44,830 nucleotides of DNA, taken from positions 1-44,830 of the forward strand of contig DAIDKS010000023.1 in assembly GCA_027449885.1 (NCBI GenBank), given 5' to 3'. A program made the translations under genes and the position numbers. Source of the stretch: Acidimicrobiaceae bacterium. Its GTDB lineage: Bacteria > Actinomycetota > Acidimicrobiia > Acidimicrobiales > RAAP-2. Below are positions 22,936 to 32,354 of this stretch, piece after piece; within the stretch, counting starts at the first letter, position 1; the number at the start of each line of letters is the position of its first letter. The notes under the pieces were generated by a model that was not told where the DNA came from, searched no databases, and worked only from the letters and a program-made list of their open reading frames with translations.

Positions 22936-23807
22936 GCCCGGGCGCCGAGGCCCTCCACCGCTCGCGCGGCGGCGTCCATCGCCCGCTCGAGGGCATCCGC
23001 CACCGACGCGCCCGACAGGCGGGCCGCGAGGTAGGCGCCGGTCGCGGCGTCCCCGGCCCCCGTCGTGTCGACGACCCGGGTCGCCCGCGACGGAACCCGG
23101 ACCTCCCCGTCGGACGAGACCACGACCGCGCCGCGCGCTCCCCGGGTCACGAGGACCTCGGGCCCCGTCGCCGCGAGGGCCGCGGCCGCCGCCGGGGCGT
23201 CGCCCGCGTCGGCGAGCGTGACGGCCTCCTCCTCGTTCGCGAAGATCATGGTGGCCCCCGCCGCGGCCTCGAGGAAGCGGGCGGCGCCGAGCTCGCGCAG
23301 GGGCGCCACCGAGCAGGCGGCGACCGAGACGCCGGCGCCGCGAGCTCGGGCGGCGTCGATCGCGGCCCGCGCGACGGCGCGCGTCGCGCCGTCGAGGATC
23401 GTGTAGCCCGAGACGTGCAGGTGGTCGAAGGGCCCGCGGAGCCGGTCGAGGACGTCCCGCGCGCTGAGGGCGGAGTTCGCGCCGCGCCGCGTCAGCATCG
23501 CGCGCTGGCCGTCAGGCCCCACGACCGCGACCACCACGCCCGTGGGACCGGCGTGGACGGCGAGGTCCACCCCGACGCCGCGCGCGGCGAGGTCGGCGCG
23601 AGCGAGCTCGCCGAGCGGGTCGTCACCGACGGCGCCGACGTAGCGCACCGCGCAGCCGCCCGTCACGAGGGCCACGGCCAGGTTCGCCGCCGACCCACCG
23701 CCGCCGATCGCGACGTCGGCCGCGGTGTCGCTGGTCGGCTGGATCGCCGTCAGGGGGCGCGCCACGACGTCGAGCATGACGTCGCCGAGGACGACGACCC
23801 GCGTCAC
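22920..23807 (-). CDS. psuK: PfkB-family kinase, probable pseudouridine kinase
   Basis: A ribokinase-fold sugar kinase of 295 residues. The N-terminal IGGGGSAANLAVAL forms the substrate-binding region, and DTTGAGDAATGAYLA near residue 245 is the PfkB signature with the anion hole and catalytic aspartate. PfkB kinases are hard to assign alone. The 4-base overlap with psuG on the same strand strongly suggests that it phosphorylates pseudouridine to pseudouridine 5'-phosphate. The GTG at 23807 is chosen because the frame upstream is psuG antisense. It converges with the transporter, which may import the substrate. Confidence 0.82.
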   Translation of the reverse strand: MTRVVVLGDVMLDVVARPLTAIQPTSDTAADVAIGGGGSAANLAVALVTGGCAVRYVGAVGDDPLGELARADLAARGVGVDLAVHAGPTGVVVAVVGPDGQRAMLTRRGANSALSARDVLDRLRGPFDHLHVSGYTILDGATRAVARAAIDAARARGAGVSVAACSVAPLRELGAARFLEAAAGATMIFANEEEAVTLADAGDAPAAAAALAATGPEVLVTRGARGAVVVSSDGEVRVPSRATRVVDTTGAGDAATGAYLAARLSGASVADALERAMDAAARAVEGLGARAQSRW

Positions 23808-24730
23808 GACCGGCCGCTCAGCTCCCGGGCGATTGCGCCGGCCAGGCCCGCGTTGGCGACGACCAGGTCGGCGTTGGTGGCGACGCTGCGCCCCGCCGTG
23901 TAGCGGGCGAACTCCTCCAGCAGGACCGGCGTGACGGCCTTGCCCGTCGCCCCGCGACGCTCGGCCTCGGCCAGGGCGCTCGCGAGGGCGGCGTCGTGGA
24001 GATCGGCGTCGAGCTCGCTCGCGGCGTCGACGGGGTTCGCGAGGAGCAGTCCCGTGGGCCCGAGCGCGCGGTGCGCGGCGAAGGCGCTCGCCGCGCTCGC
24101 GGGGTCGGCCACGGACCAGTCGAGGGAGAACCCGGTCGAGCGCCGGTAGAAGCCGGGGAAGTCGGTCGTCCGGTAGCCGACGACGGGCACCCCGAGGGTG
24201 TCGAGGCGCTCCAGGGTGGCGCCGACGTCGAGGATCGACTTCACGCCCGAGGCGACCACCATCACCGGGGTGCGCGAGAGCGTCGTGAGGTCGGCCGACT
24301 CGTCGAAGGTGTGGATGGCGTCGCGGTGCACCCCACCGAGCCCGCCCGTCGCCATGACGGCGATGCCGGCCCGGTGCGCGAGCCAGATCGTCCCGGCGAC
24401 CGTCGTCGCCCCGTCGCGGCCGGCCGCCAGCGCGAGCCCGAGGTCGCGGGCCGAGAGCTTCATCGCGTCGCGCGCGGGGTCGGCCAGTCGGTCGAGCTCC
24501 GCGGGGGCGAGGCCGACGACCGCGCGCCCGTCGAGCAGTCCGATGGTCGCCGGCACGGCCCCGGCCGCGCGCACGGCGGCCTCGCAGGCCGCGGCGACCT
24601 CGAGGTTCTGGGGACGGGGCAGACCGTGGACGACGATGGTGGTCTCGAGGGCGACGACGCCGCGCCCGTCCGCGAGGGCCGCGGCGACCTCGTCCCGCAC
24701 CACGAGGGGCAGAGCGGCAGAAGGGGTCAC
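23804..24730 (-). CDS. psuG: pseudouridine-5'-phosphate glycosidase
   Basis: A 308-residue enzyme that reversibly splits pseudouridine 5'-phosphate into uracil and ribose 5-phosphate. Family blocks are VALETTIVVHGLPRPQN (E29 likely catalytic), GTIWLAHRAGIAVMATGGLGGVHR, VVASGVKSILDVGATLE with the probable Schiff-base lysine K164, VPVVGYRTTDFPGFY, and LLANPVDAASELD. Size matches PsuG (about 310). The start is GTG 24730, preceded at 9 bases by a TACACT box. It is divergent from cdd with only 25 bases between start codons. The assignment is firm; the indigoidine-synthase A group is the same family. Confidence 0.92.
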   Translation of the reverse strand: MTPSAALPLVVRDEVAAALADGRGVVALETTIVVHGLPRPQNLEVAAACEAAVRAAGAVPATIGLLDGRAVVGLAPAELDRLADPARDAMKLSARDLGLALAAGRDGATTVAGTIWLAHRAGIAVMATGGLGGVHRDAIHTFDESADLTTLSRTPVMVVASGVKSILDVGATLERLDTLGVPVVGYRTTDFPGFYRRSTGFSLDWSVADPASAASAFAAHRALGPTGLLLANPVDAASELDADLHDAALASALAEAERRGATGKAVTPVLLEEFARYTAGRSVATNADLVVANAGLAGAIARELSGRS

Positions 24731-24739
24731 GGGGAGTCC

Positions 24740-24745
24740 AGTGTA
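24740..24745 (-). promoter_or_regulatory. -10 box of psuG-psuK
   Basis: TACACT on the minus strand, 9 bases before the psuG GTG. It shares two bases with the opposite-strand -10 box of cdd. Confidence 0.5.
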
Positions 24746-24749
24746 CTGT
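24744..24749 (+). promoter_or_regulatory. -10 box of cdd-deoA (leaderless type)
   Basis: TACTGT, 6 bases before the cdd ATG at 24756. It overlaps the psuG -10 box, so the two divergent promoters should compete. Confidence 0.45.
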
Positions 24750-24755
24750 GAGGGG

Positions 24756-25172
24756 ATGCCGAAGCCCGGGGAGATCGCGTGGGACGTCCTGCGCGCTCGA
24801 GCCCGGGAGGCCGCCGAGAACGCCTACGCGCCGTACTCCCGCGTGACCGTCGGGGCCGCCGCGCTGACCGCGGAGGGCCTCATCGTCGAGGGCTGCAACG
24901 TCGAGAACGCGAGCTACGGGCTGACGCTCTGCGCGGAGTGCTCGCTCGTGAGCGACCTCGCCCGCACCGGTGGCGGACGCCTCGTCGCGGTGGCCGTGGT
25001 GGCCGGGGACGGTGAGCCCCTCGCCCCCTGCGGTCGGTGCCGTCAGCTGCTCTACGAGCACGGCGGGCCCGACCTCTGGATCGACGACGGGCCCGAGCGG
25101 CCCGCCCGGCGCCTCGCCGAGCTGCTGCCCGGCGCCTTCGGACCCGACGACCTGGGCCTGCGTCGCTCGTGA
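24756..25172 (+). CDS. cdd: cytidine deaminase
   Basis: A zinc enzyme of 138 residues that deaminates cytidine and deoxycytidine to uridine and deoxyuridine. AYAPYSRVTVGAAAL lies near residues 23-37. The zinc site is C59-A60-E61 and C92-x2-C95 (PCGRCRQ), with E61 as proton shuttle. The C-terminus ELLPGAFGPDDL is diagnostic of the homotetrameric class. The ATG directly abuts GAGGGG, an unusable spacing for a ribosome-binding site, which fits a leaderless message. An in-frame GTG at 24741 with GGGGAG upstream is a weaker alternative. The stop overlaps deoA by 4 bases. Confidence 0.92.
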   Translation: MPKPGEIAWDVLRARAREAAENAYAPYSRVTVGAAALTAEGLIVEGCNVENASYGLTLCAECSLVSDLARTGGGRLVAVAVVAGDGEPLAPCGRCRQLLYEHGGPDLWIDDGPERPARRLAELLPGAFGPDDLGLRRS

Positions 25173-26443
25173 GCCCCGCCGCCGTCGACGTCATCATCGC
25201 CAAGCGCGAGGGCCGCACCCTCACGACGGCCGAGATCGACTGGTTCCTCTCCGCCTACGACCGGGGCGAGGTGGCCGAGGAGCAGATGTCGGCCCTGCTC
25301 ATGGCCGTCTTCTTCCGGGGCCTCGACGGGGCCGAGCTGCGGGCCTGGACGGCCCGCATGATCGCCTCGGGCGAGCGCCTGGACCTCTCGGGCCTCTCGC
25401 GCCCCACGGTCGACAAGCACTCGACGGGCGGCGTCGGCGACAAGATCTCGCTGATCCTCGCGCCCCTCGTCGCGGCCTGCGGCGCGGCCGTGCCCCAGCT
25501 GTCGGGCCGGGGCCTCGGGCACACCGGCGGGACCCTCGACAAGCTCGAGTCGATCCCGGGATGGCGGGCCCAGCTCACCAACGACGAGGTCCGCCACCAG
25601 CTGGAGACGGTCGGCGCCGTCGTGTGCGCCGCCGGTGCGGGACTCGCCCCGATCGACCGCAAGCTCTACGCCCTGCGCGACGTCACCGGCACCGTCGAGT
25701 CGATCCCGCTGATCTCCTCGTCGATCATGTCGAAGAAGATCGCCGAGGGCACCGGGGCCCTGGTCCTCGACGTCAAGGTCGGGCGGGGCGCCTTCATGAC
25801 CGACTACGACCGGGCCCGCGAGCTGGCGGCGACGATGGTCGCCCTCGGTCGCGACCACGGCGTGCGGACCATCGCCCAGCTCACCAACATGGACACGCCC
25901 CTCGGGGTCGCCGTGGGCAACGCCCTCGAGGTGATCGAGTCGGTCGACGTGCTGCGCGGCGGCGGACCGGCCGACGTGCGCGAGCTGACCGTGGCCCTGG
26001 CGCGCCTGATGCTCGAGGCGACCGGGATCGACGACGACCCCGCGGCCCGACTCGACGACGGCTCGGCCTACGCCGTCTACCGCGAGATGATCGCGGCCCA
26101 GGGCGGCGACCCCGACGCGGAGCTCCACCCGGCCGCGCAGCGCACCGAGGTCCTCGCCGAGCGCTCCGGTGTCGTGGCGTCCGTCGACGCGCGCGCCGTG
26201 GGCGTCGCGGCGTGGCGCCTCGGCGCCGGGCGCGCCCGCAAGGAGGACGCCGTCTCGGCCGGGGCCGGCGTCGCCTGCCTCGTGCGGCCGGGCGACGTCG
26301 TCGCGGCCGGGCAGCCGCTCTTCGTGCTCTACGCCGACGACCCGGCCCACCTCGGCGAGGGCCGCGCCACCATCGAGGGCGCCGTCACCGTCGGTGACGG
26401 GGCCGTCACGTCGGCGCCGCTCCTCTACGAGCGCGTCGAGTAG
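25169..26443 (+). CDS. deoA: thymidine/pyrimidine-nucleoside phosphorylase
   Basis: A 424-residue member of the class II nucleoside phosphorylases. It cleaves thymidine, deoxyuridine (or uridine) to base plus pentose 1-phosphate. The phosphate-binding signature DKHSTGGVGDKISL is near residues 80-93. SGRGLGHTGGTLDKLESIPGW follows, then SSIMSKKIAEGTGALVLDVKVGRGAFM with the potassium/base-site residues. The C-terminal domain includes VGVAAWRLGAGRARKEDAV. Sequence cannot separate strict thymidine phosphorylase from broader PdpA activity. The GTG start at 25169 overlaps the cdd stop, so Cdd product is passed on directly. Confidence 0.92.
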   Translation: MSPAAVDVIIAKREGRTLTTAEIDWFLSAYDRGEVAEEQMSALLMAVFFRGLDGAELRAWTARMIASGERLDLSGLSRPTVDKHSTGGVGDKISLILAPLVAACGAAVPQLSGRGLGHTGGTLDKLESIPGWRAQLTNDEVRHQLETVGAVVCAAGAGLAPIDRKLYALRDVTGTVESIPLISSSIMSKKIAEGTGALVLDVKVGRGAFMTDYDRARELAATMVALGRDHGVRTIAQLTNMDTPLGVAVGNALEVIESVDVLRGGGPADVRELTVALARLMLEATGIDDDPAARLDDGSAYAVYREMIAAQGGDPDAELHPAAQRTEVLAERSGVVASVDARAVGVAAWRLGAGRARKEDAVSAGAGVACLVRPGDVVAAGQPLFVLYADDPAHLGEGRATIEGAVTVGDGAVTSAPLLYERVE

Positions 26444-26469
26444 CGCTCGGGACACCCCGGGGCCAGGGC

Positions 26470-26475
26470 TAGCCT
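26470..26475 (+). promoter_or_regulatory. -10 box of add (leaderless type)
   Basis: TAGCCT followed after 7 bases by the ATG at 26483, within the 39-base gap after deoA. Confidence 0.45.
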
Positions 26476-26482
26476 GGTCGCC

Positions 26483-27586
26483 ATGCCCGCACCCGCCCTC
26501 ACCCCCGACCTGGCCCGACGGGCGCCCAAGGTCCTCCTCCACGACCACCTCGACGGGGGCCTGCGCCCGGCGACCGTCGCCGATCTCGCCCGTGAGCAGG
26601 GCTACGGGGCCCTACCCAGCCTCGACCCCGACGTCCTCGCCGAGTGGTTCGTCGCCGACGCGCCCGGGGGGGACCTCGTGCGCTACCTGGAGGGCTTCGC
26701 CCACACCACGGCCCTGATGCAGAACCGCGAGAGCCTCGAGCGCGTGGCCGCCGAGTGCGCCCTCGACCTCGCCCGCGACGGCGTCGTCTACGCCGAGGTC
26801 CGCTTCGCGCCCGAGCAGCACCTCGCCGGCGGGCTGACCCTGGAGCAGGTCGTCACGGCCGTCCTCGACGGCGTCGCCCGGGGCGCCGCCGACGCGCGCC
26901 GCGAGGGACGGGTCATCGTGGTGCGCGCGATCCTCTCGGCCATGCGCCAGAACGCCCTCTCCGAGACGATCGCCTCGCTGGCCGTCGCCTTCCGGGACCG
27001 CGGGGTCTGCGGCTTCGACATCGCCGGTCCCGAGGACGGCTACCCCCCGACCCAGCACCTCAGCGCCTTCCACCTGGTGCAGCGCGAGAACTTCCACCTC
27101 ACCGTCCACGCGGGCGAGGCCTTCGGCCTCCCCTCGATCTGGGAGGCCGTCCAGTTCTGCGGCGCCGAGCGCCTCGGCCACGGGGTGCGCATCGTCGACG
27201 ACATCAGCAACGTCGACGGGGAGTTCCGCCTGGGCCGGCTCGCCAACTACGTGCGCGACCGGCGTATCCCCCTCGAGGTCTGCCCGACCTCCAACGTCCA
27301 CACCGGCGCGGCGGCCTCGATCGCCGCCCACCCCGTCGAGCTCCTGCGCCGCCTGCGCTTTCGCGTGACCCTCAACACCGACAACCGGCTCATGAGCGGG
27401 ATCACCCTGTCGGGCGAGTTCGCCGCCTGCGCGGCGAGCTTCGGGTGGACCCTCGACGACATGCAGTGGCTGACGCTCAACGCGATGAAGAGCTCCTTCT
27501 ACCCCTTCGACCAGCGCCTCCGGCTGATCAACGAGGTGATCAAGCCCGGGTACGCGGCCCTGGTCGCCGGGACGCCTACGGCGTGA
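26483..27586 (+). CDS. add: adenosine deaminase
   Basis: A zinc-dependent TIM-barrel enzyme of 367 residues converting adenosine and deoxyadenosine to inosine and deoxyinosine. Zinc ligands are H20 and H22 (LLHDHLDGGL), H209 and D300 (LNTDNR). The catalytic E212 is in VHAGEAFGLPS, and H233 in GAERLGHGVRIVDD. FDIAGPEDGYPP and EVCPTSNVHTG are family blocks. The second aspartate of the usual TDD motif is asparagine (N301), which I recall from other actinobacterial enzymes. The 3' end overlaps the convergent phosphohexomutase by 11 bases. Confidence 0.92.
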   Translation: MPAPALTPDLARRAPKVLLHDHLDGGLRPATVADLAREQGYGALPSLDPDVLAEWFVADAPGGDLVRYLEGFAHTTALMQNRESLERVAAECALDLARDGVVYAEVRFAPEQHLAGGLTLEQVVTAVLDGVARGAADARREGRVIVVRAILSAMRQNALSETIASLAVAFRDRGVCGFDIAGPEDGYPPTQHLSAFHLVQRENFHLTVHAGEAFGLPSIWEAVQFCGAERLGHGVRIVDDISNVDGEFRLGRLANYVRDRRIPLEVCPTSNVHTGAAASIAAHPVELLRRLRFRVTLNTDNRLMSGITLSGEFAACAASFGWTLDDMQWLTLNAMKSSFYPFDQRLRLINEVIKPGYAALVAGTPTA

Positions 27587-29225
27587 GGCGCGCGGCGAGC
27601 TCCTCGCGCACGCGCTCGAGCCGACGCGCGGCGTCCTCGCGACGCTCGCCCACCCCCTCGAGGGGCCCCGGGGGACCGACGATCTCGAGGTAGGCCTTGA
27701 GCTTGGGCTCGGTGCCCGAGGGCCGCACGACGACGCGTCCCGCGGCCCCGAGGTCGAGGCGCAGCCCGCTCGTCGGCGGCAGTCCGCGCCAGCCGGCCGC
27801 CAGGTCGTCGACCCGCTCGACGGCGACCCCGCCGAGGGTCCGCGGCGGGTCGGCGAGCAGACGCGCGACGGCGCCGGCGATCCGCTCGCTCGCGCCGTCT
27901 CCCTCGACGCGCACCGTCACCTGGGTGACCGCGTGGACGCCGTGGGTCGCCTCGAGCTCGTCGAGGCGATCGACCAGGGTGCGGCCCTCGCGGGCGAGGT
28001 CGTCGGCCAGTCGGGCGAGGGCCAGGGCGGCCGAGAGGCCGTCCTTGTCGGCGACGCCGGGGTCCACGGCGTAGCCGAGAGCCTCCTCGTAGCCGAAGGC
28101 CAGCCGCCCCGCACCGGCGGCGCGGGAGATCCACTTGAACCCGGTCAGGGTCTCGGCGTAGGGGACGCCGGCCGCCGCCGCGATGCGCGACAGCATCGTG
28201 GACGAGACGATGGTGGTGGCGACGACGTCGCCGGGCTCGGCGCGAGCGACCAGCGAGGCGCCGAGCAGCCAGCCGATCTCGTCGCCCCGCAGCACCCGCC
28301 ACCCGGAGGGGGTGCGCACCGCCGCGCCGAGGCGGTCGGCGTCGGGGTCGTTCGCGATCACCAGGGCGCTGCCCGAGCGCTCGGCCGTCGCGAGCGCCAC
28401 GTCGAGGGCGCCCGGCTCCTCGGGGTTGGGGAACGGCAGTGTCGGGAAGGCCCCGTCGGGCGCGAACTGCTCGGTGACGAGGCTCACGCGGTGGAAGCCG
28501 GCCTCCTCGAAGAGTCGCGCCATCGTCGCCCCGCCGACCCCGTGCAGGGGGGTGTAGGCGATCGCCAGGTCGCTCGCGCCACCGAAGCGCTCGACGAGGT
28601 GGCGCCGGTAGGCGGCGAGGACCTCCTCGGGCACGTAGCGGTGGAGCGGGTCGGTGCGCTCGGCGAGCGGGGCGGGGCCGGGGTCGCGCATGCCGGCCTC
28701 GACGACCGCGTCGTCGGGCGCGATGATCTGGGCCCCCGAGGGACCGTAGAGCTTGTAGCCGTTGTCGGCTGGAGGGTTGTGGCTGGCCGTCACCATGATC
28801 CCGGCCGCCGCTCCGAGGGCGCGCACCGCGTAGGCGGTGAGGGGGGTCGGCAGGGGGCCGGGCATCTCGATGACCGGGACGCCGGCGCCCAGGAGGACGG
28901 CGACGACCTCGTCGTTGAAGGCCTCGGACCCCCGACGGGCGTCCCGCCCCACGACGACGCCGCGGGCGGGGTCGGCCGCCCCGGACCGCAGCCAGGCGAC
29001 CACGCCCTGGGTCGCGCGGCGCACCGTCAGTCGGTTCATCCCGGCCGGGCCGGCCATCACCGGTCCGCGCAGGCCGGCCGTCCCGAAGCGCAGCGGCGCG
29101 CCGAAGCGACGGGCCAGCTCGTCCTCCTGCTCGTCGCGGACCAGCTGGGCGATGGTCGCGCGGTCGACCTCGTCGGGGTCGGCCGCCATCCAGGCCGTGG
29201 CCCGGGCGAGGAGGTCGGGGTTCAC
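27576..29225 (-). CDS. alpha-D-phosphohexomutase family protein, probable phosphopentomutase
   Basis: A four-domain mutase of 549 residues. The phosphoserine loop is TASHNPPADNGYK with S148, the metal loop NDPDADRLG lies near residue 280, the sugar-binding loop GYEEALGYAV near residue 375, and the phosphate-binding RPSGTEPKLKAY near residue 505. This is the PGM2-like class. The neighbours punA and deoC make pentose 1-phosphate and consume deoxyribose 5-phosphate, and no DeoB-type phosphopentomutase is in the window. Isomerisation of (deoxy)ribose 1-phosphate is therefore the likely job, although glucose or mannose phosphates may also be substrates. The GTG start overlaps the punA stop. Confidence 0.85.
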   Translation of the reverse strand: MNPDLLARATAWMAADPDEVDRATIAQLVRDEQEDELARRFGAPLRFGTAGLRGPVMAGPAGMNRLTVRRATQGVVAWLRSGAADPARGVVVGRDARRGSEAFNDEVVAVLLGAGVPVIEMPGPLPTPLTAYAVRALGAAAGIMVTASHNPPADNGYKLYGPSGAQIIAPDDAVVEAGMRDPGPAPLAERTDPLHRYVPEEVLAAYRRHLVERFGGASDLAIAYTPLHGVGGATMARLFEEAGFHRVSLVTEQFAPDGAFPTLPFPNPEEPGALDVALATAERSGSALVIANDPDADRLGAAVRTPSGWRVLRGDEIGWLLGASLVARAEPGDVVATTIVSSTMLSRIAAAAGVPYAETLTGFKWISRAAGAGRLAFGYEEALGYAVDPGVADKDGLSAALALARLADDLAREGRTLVDRLDELEATHGVHAVTQVTVRVEGDGASERIAGAVARLLADPPRTLGGVAVERVDDLAAGWRGLPPTSGLRLDLGAAGRVVVRPSGTEPKLKAYLEIVGPPGPLEGVGERREDAARRLERVREELAARLTP

Positions 29226-30043
29226 AGGACCGGCGCGATGCGCGCCAGCAGCTCGCCGAGGGAGGCCGCGGCCGCCTGCCCGGCCTCGAGGACCTCGCGG
29301 TGGTCGAGCGGCGCCGCGGCGACGCCGGCCGCCGGGTTGGACACCAGCGCCAGACCCAGCACGCGCGCGCCCAGGTGGTGCGCGGCGATCGCCTCGAGGA
29401 CCGTCGACATCCCCACGACGCTGGCCCCGAGGGCCCGCAGCATCACGATCTCCGCGGGCGTCTCGTAGTGGGGTCCGCGCAGGCCCGCGTAGACGCCCTC
29501 GGTGAGCTCCGGCGCCCGCTCGCGCACCGCGGCGCGCAGCTCGGCGCTGTAGAGGTCGCTCAGGTCGACGAAGCGCGTGTCGTGCGGCGGCGGCGGCGCC
29601 ACGCCCTCGAGGGGCGAGGTCGCCGTCAGGTTGAGGTGGTCGCGGATCAGCACGACCGAGCCCGGGACGAGGGTCGGGTCGATCCCGCCCGCGGCGTTGG
29701 TGAGCACGACGGTGCGGGCCCCGGCGCCGACCAGGGTGCGCACCGGGTGGACCACCCGCGCGACCTCGTGGCCCTCGTAGAGGTGGACGCGACCCGAGAG
29801 CAGCGCGAGGCGCCGCCCGCCGTGCTCCACCACGAGGACGCGCCCGCTGTGGCCGGCGACGCTGGGGGCGACGAACCCCGGCAGGTCGGTCGTCGCGACG
29901 TCCGCGACCGGGGTGCCGAGCCCGGCCGCTCCCTCGCGCCAGCCGGACCCCAGGACGACGGCGGCGTCGAGGGGCTGTCCGCCCGTCGCCGCGAGCAGGG
30001 CCTCGGCCGCGCGGGCCGCCAGGTCGTAGGGGGTCTCACTCAT
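29222..30043 (-). CDS. punA: purine nucleoside phosphorylase (trimeric type)
   Basis: A 273-residue enzyme that phosphorolyses inosine and guanosine (and deoxy forms) to base plus pentose 1-phosphate. VVLGSGW near residue 31 is the phosphate loop. LSGRVHLYEGH, VLTNAAGGIDP, GLRGPHYETPAEI and VGMSTVLEAIAAHHLGARVLGLALVSNPAAG are the family blocks, with SNPAAG at the purine site. The length and these blocks place it with the trimeric 6-oxopurine class, not hexameric DeoD. The start is ATG 30043, overlapping the short ALDH stop (ATGA). The open frame further upstream is antisense-like. Confidence 0.92.
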   Translation of the reverse strand: MSETPYDLAARAAEALLAATGGQPLDAAVVLGSGWREGAAGLGTPVADVATTDLPGFVAPSVAGHSGRVLVVEHGGRRLALLSGRVHLYEGHEVARVVHPVRTLVGAGARTVVLTNAAGGIDPTLVPGSVVLIRDHLNLTATSPLEGVAPPPPHDTRFVDLSDLYSAELRAAVRERAPELTEGVYAGLRGPHYETPAEIVMLRALGASVVGMSTVLEAIAAHHLGARVLGLALVSNPAAGVAAAPLDHREVLEAGQAAAASLGELLARIAPVL

Positions 30044-30889
30044 CACTGTCCAATCGTGTGCCAGACCGTCGTGGTCTCGAGGAAGGCCCGGATGCGCCGC
30101 AGGGCGGCGGCGTCGGGGTCGCGGGGGTCGTCGGCGAGGACGCGCTTGATCGAGCCGGCTCCCCGCGCGGCGAGGTCGGCGCGCATCTCGCCGGCCCCCG
30201 CGAGGTCGAGGCCGTCGACGTCCTCGTGGTCGGCGAGGACCGGGGCCAGCTCGGCGAGCCGTCCGGTGAGGACGTTGAGGACCCCGGCCGGGAGGTCGGC
30301 GGTCGCCGCCATCTCCCCGAGCAGGACCGCGGGGATCGGTCGCGTCTCGCTGGCGAGCACGACGACGGCGTTGCCGGCGCAGATCGGCGCCATGACCGTC
30401 TCCACCAGGCCGAGCAGGGAGTCCTCGGCGGGGGCGACGACGCCGACGACGCCGCTCGGCGTGGGGATCGAGAAGTTGAAGTAGGGGCCGGCCACGGGGT
30501 TGGTCCCGCCGTAGACCTGGGCGATCTTGTCGGTCCAGCCCGCGAACCAGACGATGCGGTCGATCGCGCGCTCGACGGTCGCCGTGGCGTGAGCCCGCTC
30601 GACGCCCTCGGCCGCGACGACCTGGTCGGCGAGCTCCTCGCGGCGAGCCTCGGCCATCTCGGCGACCCGGTAGAGGACCTGGCCGCGGTTGTAGGCGCTC
30701 GCCCCCCACCAGCCCGGCTGGGCGGCGCGCGCGGCGCGCACCGCGTCGCGCAGGTCCTTGCGCGAGGCCTGCGCCGCGTTGGCGAGGAGGGCCCCCGCGG
30801 CGTCGCGCACCTCGTAGCTGCGGCCCGACTCGGAGCGGGGGAAGGCCCCGTTCACGACCAGCTTGTAGGTCTTGCGCACTCCGAGTCGC

Positions 30890-30897
<8 letters not shown>
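30043..30897 (-). CDS. short ALDH-superfamily protein lacking catalytic residues (ALDH16 C-terminal-domain-like)
   Basis: A 284-residue protein clearly homologous to the N-terminal half of aldehyde dehydrogenases (VNGAFPRSESGRSYEVRDA, GWTDKIAQVYGGTNPV, SGVVGVVAPAEDSL, AGNAVVVLASETRP, LPAGVLNVLTG). The catalytic asparagine (WNFP) reads PAED, the cofactor lysine (LKPAE) reads LASE, and the protein ends before the catalytic glutamate and cysteine region. It should be inactive as a dehydrogenase. It overlaps the full ALDH by 8 bases in another frame. Together they total 771 residues and resemble a split ALDH16, in which an active domain is followed by a pseudo-ALDH domain. A structural or regulatory subunit role is inferred. 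Confidence 0.8.
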
Positions 30898-32353
<1,456 letters not shown>

Positions 32354-32354
32354 G

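Noticed and set aside
24741..24755. Alternative GTG start (24741) for cdd with GGGGAG upstream
   Set aside because: It would place the start inside the -10 region shared with psuG and add five non-conserved residues; the ATG at 24756 fits the leaderless pattern better. Not fully excluded.
23808..25061. A single 713-residue frame that would fuse psuK to upstream sequence
   Set aside because: The upstream part overlaps psuG on the same strand in another frame and has shadow composition; psuG is complete and overlaps psuK by the usual 4 bases.
27380..27390. Asn instead of the second Asp in the adenosine deaminase TDD motif
   Set aside because: The zinc ligand D300 and all other catalytic residues are intact, and I recall the TDN form from other actinobacterial adenosine deaminases, so it is not evidence of inactivity.
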